Shown piece after piece: positions 9,259 through 18,454 of a stretch of DNA of 56,953 nucleotides. Origin of the DNA: Bacteroidales bacterium (lineage in GTDB: Bacteria > Bacteroidota > Bacteroidia > Bacteroidales > UBA7960); contig JAAYLH010000080.1 in assembly GCA_012521995.1 (NCBI GenBank), positions 1 through 56,953 of the forward strand. Reading direction: 5' to 3'. The notes beneath the pieces were generated by a model that made no database searches, was not told where the DNA came from, and worked only from the letters and a program-made list of their open reading frames with translations. Positions within the stretch are counted from its first letter, which is position 1; the number at the start of each line of letters is the position of its first letter. The position numbers and the translations under genes were made by a program.

Positions 9259-9333
9259 CTAATTAATAAAAATAAGCATCGAAATTAAGCGGGAAATTCC
9301 GAAACAATACGTCTAATTTAAATCCATTCTAAA

Positions 9334-9357
9334 TAAAAAAAGGGCCAGAAAGGCCCC
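9334..9357 (-). terminator. Intrinsic terminator of recA
   Basis: On the minus strand GGGCC, loop TTTCT, GGCCC, then seven T. It lies 26 bp past the recA stop and separates recA from the CHAT operon. Confidence 0.85.
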
Positions 9358-9382
9358 TTCAAAGACATCTCAGAAAAGAACC

Positions 9383-10399
9383 CTATACAGTCTCTTTAAC
9401 TGCTTCGCGAATCTTTGTTTCAATCTCCTCAGATAGTTCGGGATTGTCGAGCAGCAATTGTTTCACGGCATCCCTGCCCTGCCCCAGCTTGGTCTCTCCA
9501 TAGCTGAACCACGAACCCGACTTTTTGACGATGTTATGATCGACGGCCAGGTCCACTATCTCACCAACCTTCGAGATGCCCAGCCCGAAAATGATATCAA
9601 ATTCAGCCTGGCGGAATGGCGGGGCGAGTTTATTTTTCACCACCTTCACCCGGGTACGGTTACCTACGGCACTATCGCCTTCCTTGATCTGGGAAATGCG
9701 TCGGATATCCAGACGAACGGAAGAATAAAACTTCAAGGCATTACCCCCTGTGGTCGTCTCAGGATTGCCAAACATCACCCCAATCTTCTCGCGAAGCTGG
9801 TTGATAAAGATGCAGCAGCAGCCTGTCTTGTTGATGGTACCCGTAAGCTTGCGCAAGGCCTGCGACATCAGCCTGGCCTGCAATCCCATCTTAGAGTCAC
9901 CCATTTCGCCTTCTATCTCTGCCTTAGGCGTCAGGGCTGCCACCGAGTCGATGACAATGATGTCAATGGCCCCCGACCGGATCAGGTTCTCTGCAATCTC
10001 CAAAGCCTGTTCCCCGTTGTCGGGCTGGCTCACCAGCAGGTTCTCAATGTCTACGCCCAGTCTCTTGGCGTAGTTGCTGTCGAAGGCATTTTCTGCATCA
10101 ATAAAGGCGGCAATACCCCCGGCCTTTTGTGCTTCCGCAATAGCGTGAATAGCCAAAGTGGTCTTACCCGAAGATTCGGGACCATAGATCTCCACCACGC
10201 GTCCTCGCGGCAGTCCGCCTGTGCCCAGGGCAAGGTCCAGGGTCAGTGAGCCCGTGCTGATGGCTTCTACAGGAACTACGGCCGAGTCACCAAGCTTCAT
10301 TATGGTGCCCTTGCCATACGACTTCTCAATCTTATCCAGCGTCAACTGCAAAGCTTTCAGCTTCTCGGCGTTTACGCTTTTTTCTTTTTCTTTACTCAT
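9383..10399 (-). CDS. recA: Recombinase RecA
   Basis: Cytoplasmic ATP-dependent strand-exchange protein of homologous recombination and coprotease for LexA-type repressors. The Walker A motif GPESSGKT is at residues 73-80 and Walker B is the hydrophobic stretch [10 protein letters not shown]. The L2/ATP-sensing part appears as [22 protein letters not shown]. Length (338 aa) is typical. One visible oddity: the usual DAEHAxD motif reads DAENAFD (Asn104 in place of His, next to the catalytic Glu). It is probably transcribed alone, with its own candidate promoter and a terminator. Nothing like a LexA box was identified. Confidence 0.98.
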   Translation of the reverse strand: MSKEKEKSVNAEKLKALQLTLDKIEKSYGKGTIMKLGDSAVVPVEAISTGSLTLDLALGTGGLPRGRVVEIYGPESSGKTTLAIHAIAEAQKAGGIAAFIDAENAFDSNYAKRLGVDIENLLVSQPDNGEQALEIAENLIRSGAIDIIVIDSVAALTPKAEIEGEMGDSKMGLQARLMSQALRKLTGTINKTGCCCIFINQLREKIGVMFGNPETTTGGNALKFYSSVRLDIRRISQIKEGDSAVGNRTRVKVVKNKLAPPFRQAEFDIIFGLGISKVGEIVDLAVDHNIVKKSGSWFSYGETKLGQGRDAVKQLLLDNPELSEEIETKIREAVKETV

Positions 10400-10445
10400 A
10401 CAAATGATTATATTTCAATACGTTAATGCAATTATTCCTAACTTT

Positions 10446-10476
10446 CAAATATATTAATTTTTTTCCTTTTACGAAA
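10446..10476 (-). promoter_or_regulatory. Candidate recA promoter
   Basis: Minus-strand TATATTTG (10453-10446) matches TAnnTTTG. A TTTC (10476-10473), one base off the TTTG -33 element, lies 20 bp upstream. The region is very AT-rich. Confidence 0.45.
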
Positions 10477-10487
10477 CTTTTTTTCTT

Positions 10488-11111
10488 TTACGGCCTTTTT
10501 AAATGGACCAGCTTTTTGGTCTCAAAAAAGGCTTCCTTAAACCACTGGCTTAAATCAAACACCTTGTTCTGCCACATAATCTGCTCAAGCTCCGCATCAA
10601 AATCGCCCCCTTTCAGGTAAAGGATTCCATTGGGGAGGGGGTGACTTCTGCCGGGTTTTATCAGATGTTTCACCCAAGCGGAAAATACGGGGAGGGAAGT
10701 CACAGCCCTGCTCACCACAAAGTCGAATTGTTCATCGATGGTTTCTGCGCGCATCTGGCGAGCCTTAACATTCTCTAGCCCCAGGGCATCGACCACTTCT
10801 TCCACCACAAGGATCTTTTTACCAATGCTGTCCACCAGCAAAAACTCGGTATCAGGGAAAAAGATGGCAAGGGGAATCCCCGGGAAACCGCCCCCTGTCC
10901 CTACATCAAGCACCTTTGTGCCCGGGAGAAAGTTGATTACCTTGGCTATTCCAAGCGAATGGAGCACATGGTGGACATAAAAATGATCCATATCCTTGCG
11001 CGAGATCACATTGATCTTGTTGTTCCATCCCACATACAATGACAGCAAGGCTGCAAAGCGCTCATATTGAACATCTTTCAGTTCAGAAAAATATTTCCTG
11101 ATGACTTCCAT
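10488..11111 (-). CDS. rsmG: 16S rRNA (guanine527-N7)-methyltransferase RsmG
   Basis: SAM-dependent methylation of G527 in 16S rRNA. The GidB/RsmG SAM-binding loop VLDVGTGGGFPGIPLAI is at about residues 69-85, followed by VDSIGKKILVVEEVVDALGL and, further on, the conserved FDFVVSRAVTSLP. Size (207 aa) is typical. It lies upstream of recA on the same strand with an 88-bp gap that carries a candidate recA promoter, so the two may be separate units. It is divergent from the glucosaminidase gene. Confidence 0.96.
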   Translation of the reverse strand: MEVIRKYFSELKDVQYERFAALLSLYVGWNNKINVISRKDMDHFYVHHVLHSLGIAKVINFLPGTKVLDVGTGGGFPGIPLAIFFPDTEFLLVDSIGKKILVVEEVVDALGLENVKARQMRAETIDEQFDFVVSRAVTSLPVFSAWVKHLIKPGRSHPLPNGILYLKGGDFDAELEQIMWQNKVFDLSQWFKEAFFETKKLVHLKRP

Positions 11112-11262
11112 TTCCTTCCCCTGCTTGTCAGGATTCCTGACATTACGTTTGTCACAAAGCTAATGAAAGCTGCTCATCCTGTAACATATGAAAAATAATT
11201 TTTTCATTGAAACGTTTTTGTGGAGAATAGCGTATCATTACTAAACCTCAATTGATCAATCC

Positions 11263-12258
11263 ATGCGATATTCATCAAAAGCCGTGTTGAAGAAGCTTTT
11301 TCTGTTTACCGTAGTATTTTGCCTGTTGTTCCATGTCCATGCCGAAGCCCAGCGGAGCATGACCCGAGAAGAATATATTGCAACCTACCGTGACATTGCC
11401 ATCGAAGAAATGCGCCGCAACGGCATTCCTGCCAGCATTAAGCTGGCCCAGGGCATCCTCGAGTCGGGCTTTGGCAACAGCGAGCTGGCGCGGGTGGCCA
11501 ACAACCACTTTGGCATCAAGTGCAATGGCTGGAACGGCCGGACCATGCTACAGGATGATGACCGCAAAAACGAATGTTTCCGAGCCTACAACAGCGCCAC
11601 GGAGTCCTTCCGCGACCATTCTCAGTTTCTGCGCACCCGCCCTTGGTATGCCTCCCTGTTTGAACTCAACCCCACCGACTACAAAGCCTGGGCTCACGGG
11701 CTGCGTCGCGCAGGCTATGCCACCAACCCCAGGTACGCCCAGCTCCTGATCCGCGTCATTGAAGAAAACAATCTGTCACAATACGACCAGATGGCCATCG
11801 CCATGGTTGGCGAACTTCCTGAATTGCCTAACCTGCGCACTGTAGGAAGCCGTCCCGCAAGCCCCGCACCCACCCAGACCGTTGAAGACTTTGCCCCTGT
11901 TTCATTTGAAACCTACCGCGTGGTGAAAACCAACAACCGCATCAAATACGTGGAAGCACGTCCCGGCGACACCCCTGAGAGCCTTGCACAAGAACTGGAC
12001 ATGCGCCCCTGGCAGATCATCCGCTACAACGAAATGCAGGAAAGCCAGCAAATCAGGCCGGGGCAGATCGTTTACCTTCAACCCAAACGCAAGAAGGGCG
12101 TGAAAGCTGTCCACATTGCACAACCCGGCGAGACCATGTACGACATCTCCCAGCAATACGGCATCCTGCTCGATCATTTGCTCAGCCGCAACCAAATGGA
12201 GCTATGGCAGCAACCCACCGTGGGCCAGAGAATCCTTCTTAGGGGAAGGGCAAAATAA
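11263..12258 (+). CDS. GH73 glucosaminidase with two LysM domains
   Basis: Exported peptidoglycan hydrolase cutting the glycan strand, of the FlgJ/LytG type. Signal peptide about residues 8-30 (ending AEAQ). Catalytic domain about 36-175 with Glu67 in AQGILESGFGNSELA and the family stretch NNHFGIKC. Two LysM peptidoglycan-binding repeats follow: about 228-275 (ARPGDTPESLAQELDMRPWQIIRYN) and about 282-328 (QPGETMYDISQQYGILLDHLLSRN). Length is normal for Bacteroidota members. It is monocistronic by appearance, with a hairpin-T terminator just after it. Confidence 0.93.
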   Translation: MRYSSKAVLKKLFLFTVVFCLLFHVHAEAQRSMTREEYIATYRDIAIEEMRRNGIPASIKLAQGILESGFGNSELARVANNHFGIKCNGWNGRTMLQDDDRKNECFRAYNSATESFRDHSQFLRTRPWYASLFELNPTDYKAWAHGLRRAGYATNPRYAQLLIRVIEENNLSQYDQMAIAMVGELPELPNLRTVGSRPASPAPTQTVEDFAPVSFETYRVVKTNNRIKYVEARPGDTPESLAQELDMRPWQIIRYNEMQESQQIRPGQIVYLQPKRKKGVKAVHIAQPGETMYDISQQYGILLDHLLSRNQMELWQQPTVGQRILLRGRAK

Positions 12259-12271
12259 ATTCACCCTTTTG

Positions 12272-12297
12272 AAAAAGCGCTTCAAGCGCTATTTTTT
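12272..12297 (+). terminator. Likely intrinsic terminator after the glucosaminidase
   Basis: AGCGCT repeated on either side of a 3-base turn (AGCGCT is self-complementary), then ATTTTTTA. Short stem and tight loop, so moderate strength. Confidence 0.6.
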
Positions 12298-12327
12298 ATT
12301 TCCTTTGCAGGGCAATCTGAAATCCTT

Positions 12328-12612
12328 ATGCTTGAAATTCTCGTTTTAATGGCCCTTGGGATGCTGGTGGGATATATCCTTCGCGGGAAACAAAAAGCCA
12401 TTTCCGGAATAGAAAAAGCCATCCTGTGGAGTATTTTCCTGCTTTTATTCTTTCTTGGTCTATCCATTGGAGGCAACGAAGTAATTATGGCCAGCCTGCC
12501 CTCGCTGGGCCTCAACGCCCTGATCATCACCCTGGGTGGGGTAGCCGGTAGCATTATTGCAGCCTGGGCTTTATGGAAACTGGTCTTTAAAAAAGTCAGG
12601 AGGGAAGAATGA
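12328..12612 (+). CDS. LysO-type lysine exporter, N-terminal half (DUF340)
   Basis: Small membrane protein (94 aa) with three hydrophobic segments (about 1-17, 30-48, 58-82). It corresponds to the N-terminal part of LysO/YbjE, the L-lysine exporter, which in Enterobacteria is a single polypeptide of about 300 aa. The stop overlaps the start of the next gene by 4 bp (ATGA), indicating coupled translation of two halves of one transporter. Family recognised from the pair; the substrate is inferred from LysO. Confidence 0.75.
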   Translation: MLEILVLMALGMLVGYILRGKQKAISGIEKAILWSIFLLLFFLGLSIGGNEVIMASLPSLGLNALIITLGGVAGSIIAAWALWKLVFKKVRREE

Positions 12613-13220
12613 GGACCAGCCTGATCATCCTTTTGTTCTTCGTGGCAGGCCTGCTGGCAGGGCTCTTCGGGGTTTTTCCCGAAAGCTTCAATGGAAAGGA
12701 CCTGAGCACCTGGGCCCTTTACCTGCTGATGTTCCTGGTGGGCATCAGCATTGGGATCGATCATCGCGCCCTCGATGCCCTGAAGTCGCACGGATTTAAG
12801 TTATTCCTGGTCCCCCTTACGACCATTATTGGCACCTTTGCAGGCGTGGCTGCCACCCATCTGGCCACCACCAACCTGCTGTTTGGCGAGAGCCTGGCCG
12901 TGGGCGCAGGGTTTGGTTATTACAGCCTGTCGAGCATTATCATCGGCGAACTGCACAGCGAAGCCCTGGGTGTCACTGCCCTGCTAGCCAATGTGATGCG
13001 CGAGATCATCACCCTGCTGATGGCGCCCTTCTTCATGGTCTGGTTCGGAAACCTTGCCCCCATTACCGCCGGAGGCGCCACAAGCATGGACACCACCCTG
13101 CCCATCATTACCCGTGCATCAGGCAACGACTTCGCCATAGTTTCTCTCTTCCATGGAATGATGCTTACCATACTGGTGCCCTTTCTGGTGACCTTAATCA
13201 TTTCCTTGCTATCCCCTTAG
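12609..13220 (+). CDS. LysO-type lysine exporter, C-terminal part
   Basis: Membrane protein (203 aa) with about six hydrophobic segments. It carries the LysO core with FLVGISIGID, AVGAGFGYYSLSSIIIGEL, ALLANVMREI and a GGATSMDTTLPII motif close to the C-terminus. Together with the upstream 94-aa protein it makes up a full-length exporter. It overlaps the 3' end of comEC on the other strand by 4 bp, tail to tail, and no terminator is visible between the two. Confidence 0.85.
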   Translation: MRTSLIILLFFVAGLLAGLFGVFPESFNGKDLSTWALYLLMFLVGISIGIDHRALDALKSHGFKLFLVPLTTIIGTFAGVAATHLATTNLLFGESLAVGAGFGYYSLSSIIIGELHSEALGVTALLANVMREIITLLMAPFFMVWFGNLAPITAGGATSMDTTLPIITRASGNDFAIVSLFHGMMLTILVPFLVTLIISLLSP

Positions 13221-15394
13221 AAACGATACCCAGATCCAGCCCTTTTTATCAGCGACCTTCCCCGGAAAGAATTGCCCTGGTTCAGATCTGCTACGAACGC
13301 CCCATCTTCACGGATGTTCCAGTATTCCATCCCTGCTTCTTCGCAGGCCTTCTCCCAGCGCCGGCTGATCCAGGTATAGTTCGATCCATCGACGATGACA
13401 AGGTCGGGATGCAAGCATTCCAGTACCTTCATTGGGTCGTGAAGGGGGCTGAGGCTGACGACCAGGTAATCGATCGGGAAAACCGGTTGTGGGAGCTCTT
13501 TCGGACAGTCTGGTTCGAGCAAAAACATATGCTTTTCCCCAAAACGAATGAATGATCCCTTTCGGGAAAAATGATTCTCTGATACAAGAATGGAGTCCTT
13601 TCCGGAAGCCCTTACTGAGTTGACAGACTGCACCCCAAGCCTCAAGCGGTTTCCTTCCGTCTGATATCCAATTTGTCCATCAACCACTTCCGGGTCACCA
13701 CATAGCACACATACCGCACGCTTACCCTGGATGAAGTCGATGGCTCCGGCCCTGTTTAAGGCATATACCACCAGGCCCTGCTGCTGCAGGTTACGGATGC
13801 TGCGAACAGAAAAGGATGTCATCGCCAGCAGCAACGACATCAAGGCCAGCGGCAGCATTTTCCTGCTGCCCTCCACCACGAAAAGGCCCAGGAAAAGCAG
13901 CACCAAAAACAAGCCCATCACTTCAGGCAGGCTGATGTATACCCCGCTCAGGGTGGAGTAAGGCAGGCCTTCAATAAAATGCACTGAGCGGTGCATAATA
14001 AAAACCAGTCCATAAAGTGCTTTCCCCATGAGAAAACCCAATCCAGGGATCACCGAGAACAAAAGTGCGCCCAGGGCCGCATAGATAATAAGCCCCGCCA
14101 GGGGCACAACAACCAGGTTGGTGAAAAGAAAATAATTGGGAAATTGGTGGAAGTAATACAGGCTTAGGGGGCCAGTGGCCAGCTGTGCGGCCAGCGACAC
14201 ACATACCAAGGCCCAGGCCTTATCAAGCAAAAAATTCCCGAAAGTGACAAGCTGGTAAAAGACGGGCTGCAGGGCCACAATGCTGAGTACCGCCAGGTAG
14301 GACATCTGAAACCCCACCCGGGTGATGATCCAGGGATCAATGACCATCAGCAGCAGGGCTGATGCCGCCAGATTGTTATAAATGCTGGTTGGCCTCCCCA
14401 TACCCTGCCCCAGGGCCACAAAGCTGAACATAAGGGTGGCGCGCAGCACCGAAGGAGAAAAACCGGTAATGGCAGCATAAAACCATAAAACAAATATCAC
14501 CAGGCCAGTCTGAACGATCCTTCCCCTTCGGAACCTGCTCAGAAATCCCAGCAAAAACCACATCACCAGGTAAATAATCCCCACATGCAGGCCCGAAACA
14601 CAGAGCACGTGCATGGCGCCTGCCCCGGCAAATTCACGCTGCAGGTCTACATCCAGAAAATCGCGGTAGCCCAGCACCAAGGCTGTCACCACAGCGAACT
14701 CCTTCCCCCCCAACCCACTTTTCCTAAAGCTTTCTATCGCCCGTTCACGCAAGGCCAGCGCCCAATGAAGGATCAGGTTGCCTTTGTTATCTCCTGTCTT
14801 TTCCCAGCTCCCTGATGCCCGCCAGGCCTGATGGTAAATGTTGCCCATGGCCAGGAAGCGCTTGTAATTAAACTCGCCCGGATTTCGGGGCGCCTCCACC
14901 TCATGGAAATTATTCGCCACCAAAAGATAATCGCCATAGCGCAAGCCTGCTGCCAAACTGTCCTTTTCGAGGTAAAGCATGAGCCTGCCCTTTACCCGCC
15001 TTTCGGTGCTGTCGCCCAACAAGCACCCGGCCTCAGCAATGACCTGATACGAATTCGCCTTTTCTGAAACTGGCTCTCTTACCTGCAGAAGCAAGGTTCC
15101 ACCAGCCTCCCCATAATGGCTGAAATGATCGGAACGGGATATCTGTCGGTGGTTTTGAGATAAATGAAAACCCGTCGTGAACAAAATTAGGAATGTCCAG
15201 GCCCCGAAGACCCACCGTCCCGAAAAAACAGAAGAAAAGACCTTGCGGGCAAGGATCCCAAAGATGCAAAAAAGAAGATAGGTATATAAGAATGTTTTTG
15301 CGGGGACAAAAAAGTTGGCCGTCAGATGGGTAATGATTCCGGCAGCCAGGGGCACGATCAGCCGGGCCAGGGGGATATGTGCTCCCGCACTCAT
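13217..15394 (-). CDS. comEC: ComEC/Rec2 family DNA-uptake channel
   Basis: Inner-membrane protein expected to pass single-stranded DNA during natural transformation. Residues 1-65 hold the first hydrophobic segments; about 90-200 is the DUF4131/OB-like part with CLLGDSTERRVKGRLMLYLE; about 225-500 is the Competence domain with the hallmark HVLCVSGLHVGIIYLVMWF and GFSPSVLRATLMF. The C-terminal 200 aa are shorter than the metallo-beta-lactamase domain of Bacillus ComEC, and no HxHxDH zinc motif is visible, so nuclease activity of this part is doubtful. Length is 725 aa. It is upstream of nothing obvious in competence. Confidence 0.9.
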   Translation of the reverse strand: MSAGAHIPLARLIVPLAAGIITHLTANFFVPAKTFLYTYLLFCIFGILARKVFSSVFSGRWVFGAWTFLILFTTGFHLSQNHRQISRSDHFSHYGEAGGTLLLQVREPVSEKANSYQVIAEAGCLLGDSTERRVKGRLMLYLEKDSLAAGLRYGDYLLVANNFHEVEAPRNPGEFNYKRFLAMGNIYHQAWRASGSWEKTGDNKGNLILHWALALRERAIESFRKSGLGGKEFAVVTALVLGYRDFLDVDLQREFAGAGAMHVLCVSGLHVGIIYLVMWFLLGFLSRFRRGRIVQTGLVIFVLWFYAAITGFSPSVLRATLMFSFVALGQGMGRPTSIYNNLAASALLLMVIDPWIITRVGFQMSYLAVLSIVALQPVFYQLVTFGNFLLDKAWALVCVSLAAQLATGPLSLYYFHQFPNYFLFTNLVVVPLAGLIIYAALGALLFSVIPGLGFLMGKALYGLVFIMHRSVHFIEGLPYSTLSGVYISLPEVMGLFLVLLFLGLFVVEGSRKMLPLALMSLLLAMTSFSVRSIRNLQQQGLVVYALNRAGAIDFIQGKRAVCVLCGDPEVVDGQIGYQTEGNRLRLGVQSVNSVRASGKDSILVSENHFSRKGSFIRFGEKHMFLLEPDCPKELPQPVFPIDYLVVSLSPLHDPMKVLECLHPDLVIVDGSNYTWISRRWEKACEEAGMEYWNIREDGAFVADLNQGNSFRGRSLIKRAGSGYRF

Positions 15395-15453
15395 CTCTTG
15401 CTGTAAATGTAAGGCGTTTTTACATTCCCCGCAAGGGTATCATCAATTGATGC

Positions 15454-16578
15454 TCAGGAATTTGCCTGAAGGAATTCTATTAGTTCGGAAGCTGCCAATT
15501 CGCTGGCGCCTCTCCCTCCCAGAACCTTGCGCAGAGACCGGTAACCTTCTTTCATGCGGTCCACGTAATCTTCATCGCTAAGCAGACGGTTTAGTTCCTG
15601 CTTCAGGTCTTTGAAGTTAAAGTCATCCTGGATCATTTCCCGAACAAGGGACCGATCCATCACCAGGTTTACCAGGGAGATGTACTTCACCTTAACCAGC
15701 TGACGGGCAATGAGGTAGGAAATTAAGCCGGCACGGTAACATACAGCTTGAGGCACCCCAAACAAGGCCGTTTCAAGGGTTGCAGTCCCCGAGGTGACCA
15801 GTGCCGCTTTTGCGTGGGCCAGCAGACGGTAAGTCTGTCCGAAAATCGTTGTCACTTCGGTCCCGGCGGTCAGTTCACTGTAATAACTTTCAGGATGTGC
15901 CCTCACCCCTGCCACCACAAACTGATGGTTGGGAAAATACGGGGCAAGGGATGCCATCAGCTTCAGGGAAGCCTTTAGTTCCTGCCTGCGGCTGCCGGGC
16001 AGCAGGGCAACAATGGGGCGTTCATCCAGCGTATTCTCCCTGAGGAAATTTTCCATGCTGTCCTCAAGGGTGTATTCCTCCAGGGCATCGAGCAGGGGGT
16101 GACCCACATAGGAGACATCTACCCCGAAACGCTCGTAAAAGGGTTTTTCAAAAGGCAGGATCACCAGCATCCTGTCCACATCACGGCGAATCTGCTTCAC
16201 GCGCGACTGCTTCCAGGCCCATATTTGCGGGGAAATATAATACACCACCTTGATGCCATGTGCCCTGGCATACTTGGCCATCCTGAGGTTAAAGCCCGGG
16301 TAATCTATCAGGATCAGCACGTCGGGCTTCCAGTCAAGCAGGTCCTTTTTGCACAAGGCAATATTACTGAGGATGGTGCGTAGGTTCAGCAGCACCTCCA
16401 CAAAGCCCATAAAAGCCAGCTCGTTGATATGTTTAACCGGCTCCCCCCCCTGGGCCAGCATGCGGTCGCCTCCCCATATTCGGAAGCGGGCATCTGCATC
16501 ACGCCGTTTCAGCGCCCCCATCAGGTTGCTGCCGTGCAAATCGCCTGAAGCCTCTCCTGCAATGATGTAATACTTCAT
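15454..16578 (-). CDS. lpxB: Lipid-A-disaccharide synthase
   Basis: Membrane-associated GT19 glycosyltransferase joining UDP-2,3-diacylglucosamine and lipid X in lipid A synthesis, showing a Gram-negative outer membrane. Starts with the family signature YYIIAGEASGDLHGSNL. Other family stretches are YPGFNLRMAKYARAHGIKVVYYISPQIWAWK and FYERFGVDVSYVGHPLLD, with LPGSRRQEL and SGTATLETALFGVPQAV in the C-terminal half. The ATG at 16578 is preferred to an in-frame GTG three codons earlier. It is downstream of surE and a small membrane protein in one likely operon. Confidence 0.97.
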   Translation of the reverse strand: MKYYIIAGEASGDLHGSNLMGALKRRDADARFRIWGGDRMLAQGGEPVKHINELAFMGFVEVLLNLRTILSNIALCKKDLLDWKPDVLILIDYPGFNLRMAKYARAHGIKVVYYISPQIWAWKQSRVKQIRRDVDRMLVILPFEKPFYERFGVDVSYVGHPLLDALEEYTLEDSMENFLRENTLDERPIVALLPGSRRQELKASLKLMASLAPYFPNHQFVVAGVRAHPESYYSELTAGTEVTTIFGQTYRLLAHAKAALVTSGTATLETALFGVPQAVCYRAGLISYLIARQLVKVKYISLVNLVMDRSLVREMIQDDFNFKDLKQELNRLLSDEDYVDRMKEGYRSLRKVLGGRGASELAASELIEFLQANS

Positions 16579-16596
16579 GTGATGCACTGACTGGTT

Positions 16597-16869
16597 TTAC
16601 ATGAAGATAAATATCGAGAGGAAATACAGGAAGGTGATCAGGATGATCCCGCGGCCTGCTCGGTCATACTTCAGCTTCACCATATAATACCTGAAAGCAA
16701 TCAGGTTGGCTGCAATGCCCACCAGGCCCGGCACCTGCGGGTTTGGAGGATAAAGAAGGCCCTGCGTCCTGCCCCAGAGACTCAGGGCAAGGATCGTCAG
16801 CCCGTAAAACACCAGCGGAAGCAGAAGTCCAATAAGGATTCCCAGGGTCCAGTCGTCTTTTTTAAACAT
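16597..16869 (-). CDS. Small membrane protein of unknown function
   Basis: Ninety residues with two or three hydrophobic segments (about 9-31, 45-62 and 75-90) and a short charged middle (YYMVKLKYDRAGR). No known domain recognised. Its start overlaps the end of surE by 8 bp and it stops 18 bp before lpxB, so it is almost certainly translated as part of the surE-lpxB operon. Confidence 0.7.
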   Translation of the reverse strand: MFKKDDWTLGILIGLLLPLVFYGLTILALSLWGRTQGLLYPPNPQVPGLVGIAANLIAFRYYMVKLKYDRAGRGIILITFLYFLSIFIFM

Positions 16870-17632
16870 CGAATTTCCAGTTTTTTATCTCGGGAATGAT
16901 TTGATGCGCGGTGAAGTCAAATTGCGTAGGCACCAGCGAGATGTAATTGGTGGCCAGGGCCCACTCATCGGTTTCATTGCTGTTTTCATGCAGCTCAAAG
17001 CGCCCCGTGAGCCAGAAGTAATCGCGCCCCCTGGGGTCTTTGCGGTGGTCAAATTCTTCGTCCCAGTTGGCGTGGGCCTGGCGACACACCCTGACCCCCC
17101 TGATCTGGTCCTCGGGCACGGCAGGGATGTTCACATTGAGGCAGATGCCCGAGGGAAGTCCATTTTTCAGCACGTTGCGGGCAATCTCCTGAATAAACTT
17201 TTTAGCAGGCAAAAAATCGGCGTCAAAGCGATAGTCTAACAGCGAGAAGCCGATGGAAGGGATGCCTTCCATGGCCCCTTCAATGGTTGCCGACATGGTG
17301 CCGCTGTAGATGACATTGATTGAAGAGTTGGAGCCGTGGTTGATGCCCGACACCAGCAGGTCTGGCTTGCGGTGCAACACCTTGTTGACAGCGATCTTCA
17401 CACAGTCCACGGGGGTGCCGCTGCAACTAAATTCCATGTGATCGCCATCCACACTGATTTTTTCAAGGCGCAGGGGCTTTTCAAGGGTCACCGCATGCCC
17501 CATGCCGCTCTGCGGGCGGTCGGGGGCCACTACTACCACCTCGCCCAATTCAAGCATAAAATGCACCAGGTTCCTGATGCCGGGGGCCATCACCCCATCG
17601 TCGTTGGTTACTAAAATAACAGGTTTTTGCAT
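16862..17632 (-). CDS. surE: 5'/3'-nucleotidase SurE
   Basis: Metal-dependent phosphatase acting on nucleoside monophosphates. The N-terminus ILVTNDDGVMAPGI contains the metal-binding Asp11-Asp12. GHAVTLEKPLR, SCSGTPVDCVK and LLVSGINHGSNSSINVIYSGTMSATIEGA are the other SurE signatures, with Asn and Ser ligands in place. Length 256 aa is normal. It is the first gene of a tight surE - small membrane protein - lpxB run, a neighbourhood seen in other Bacteroidota. Confidence 0.97.
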   Translation of the reverse strand: MQKPVILVTNDDGVMAPGIRNLVHFMLELGEVVVVAPDRPQSGMGHAVTLEKPLRLEKISVDGDHMEFSCSGTPVDCVKIAVNKVLHRKPDLLVSGINHGSNSSINVIYSGTMSATIEGAMEGIPSIGFSLLDYRFDADFLPAKKFIQEIARNVLKNGLPSGICLNVNIPAVPEDQIRGVRVCRQAHANWDEEFDHRKDPRGRDYFWLTGRFELHENSNETDEWALATNYISLVPTQFDFTAHQIIPEIKNWKFDV

Positions 17633-17710
17633 GTATATAATTTTCTATTGCAAAGCTAATCAAAAAGGGATGTTTTTCCATTCAAAATCCGCCCTGGCGT
17701 CCGGCGAAAT

Positions 17711-18289
17711 CTAAACCCGGGTAACCCCGCCCGAAACGATGAACTTCATGGCCTCGGCAGAAGGGATATCCAGCGGGCTCACCTGGTCGGCAGGCACAAG
17801 GAACAACTCGCCCGAAAAGTTGTAGGAATGGGGCATATACACCGCCACAATCGCCTTGCCAAGGCCCAGGGCCGAAAGGTCTTCTTCCGTAAGGAAGCCC
17901 ATCTTCATCAACTGGTTCTCCCTGTTCATCACCACCAGCACCGGGCGCGTAAACTTCTTTTTCTTGCCCATAAAGGCTGACATCAGGTCCTGCATGGAAG
18001 AATACAGGATCCGCACCAGCGGCACCCGGTCAAGCAGACGTGCAACCAGTTTCGATAGCCGCGTTCGGATCAGCAGGGAACCCACCGCCCCTGCCAGGGT
18101 AATAAAGGCCAGCACGATCAGAAGTCCCAGGCCGGGGATCTTAAGGGGGATCAGGCCATCGAAAAAAACAAGCACCCGCCAGATCACATACAGGGTAATG
18201 GAAATTGGGGCCACCAACAGCAAGCCCTGAAAAAAGAAACCCAGGATCTTACGGAAAAGACTTCGGGATGCAGAGGGTTGTGATTCCAT
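17711..18289 (-). CDS. DUF502 family membrane protein
   Basis: 192-aa inner-membrane protein with two hydrophobic segments (about 14-36 and 52-73) and a C-terminal soluble part. The latter includes LDRVPLVRILYSSMQDLMSAFMGKKKKF and YNFSGELFLVPADQV, typical of DUF502. The function of the family is not established. It is 78 bp upstream of surE on the same strand and may share its transcript. Confidence 0.85.
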   Translation of the reverse strand: MESQPSASRSLFRKILGFFFQGLLLVAPISITLYVIWRVLVFFDGLIPLKIPGLGLLIVLAFITLAGAVGSLLIRTRLSKLVARLLDRVPLVRILYSSMQDLMSAFMGKKKKFTRPVLVVMNRENQLMKMGFLTEEDLSALGLGKAIVAVYMPHSYNFSGELFLVPADQVSPLDIPSAEAMKFIVSGGVTRV

Positions 18290-18403
18290 AGTGTGTATTT
18301 TTTACGCAAAGGTAAGCCTGAAACCCAGACAGCCCCTGGTGGGTTTAACGATTTTTAACGCCGGTCAAAATGGCAGGTTTAAGGCTATGGCCTGTTTTTT
18401 GAC

Positions 18404-18411
18404 TAATTTTG
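18404..18411 (+). promoter_or_regulatory. Candidate -7 element for the zinc metallopeptidase
   Basis: TAATTTTG matches TAnnTTTG; a TTTA at 18378-18381 is a possible weak -33 element (22 bp spacing). It is 43 bp from the ATG. Confidence 0.42.
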
Positions 18412-18454
18412 GGCAGTAAAATTCTGACAAGTAATCCTTTAAAAACAAATCAAT

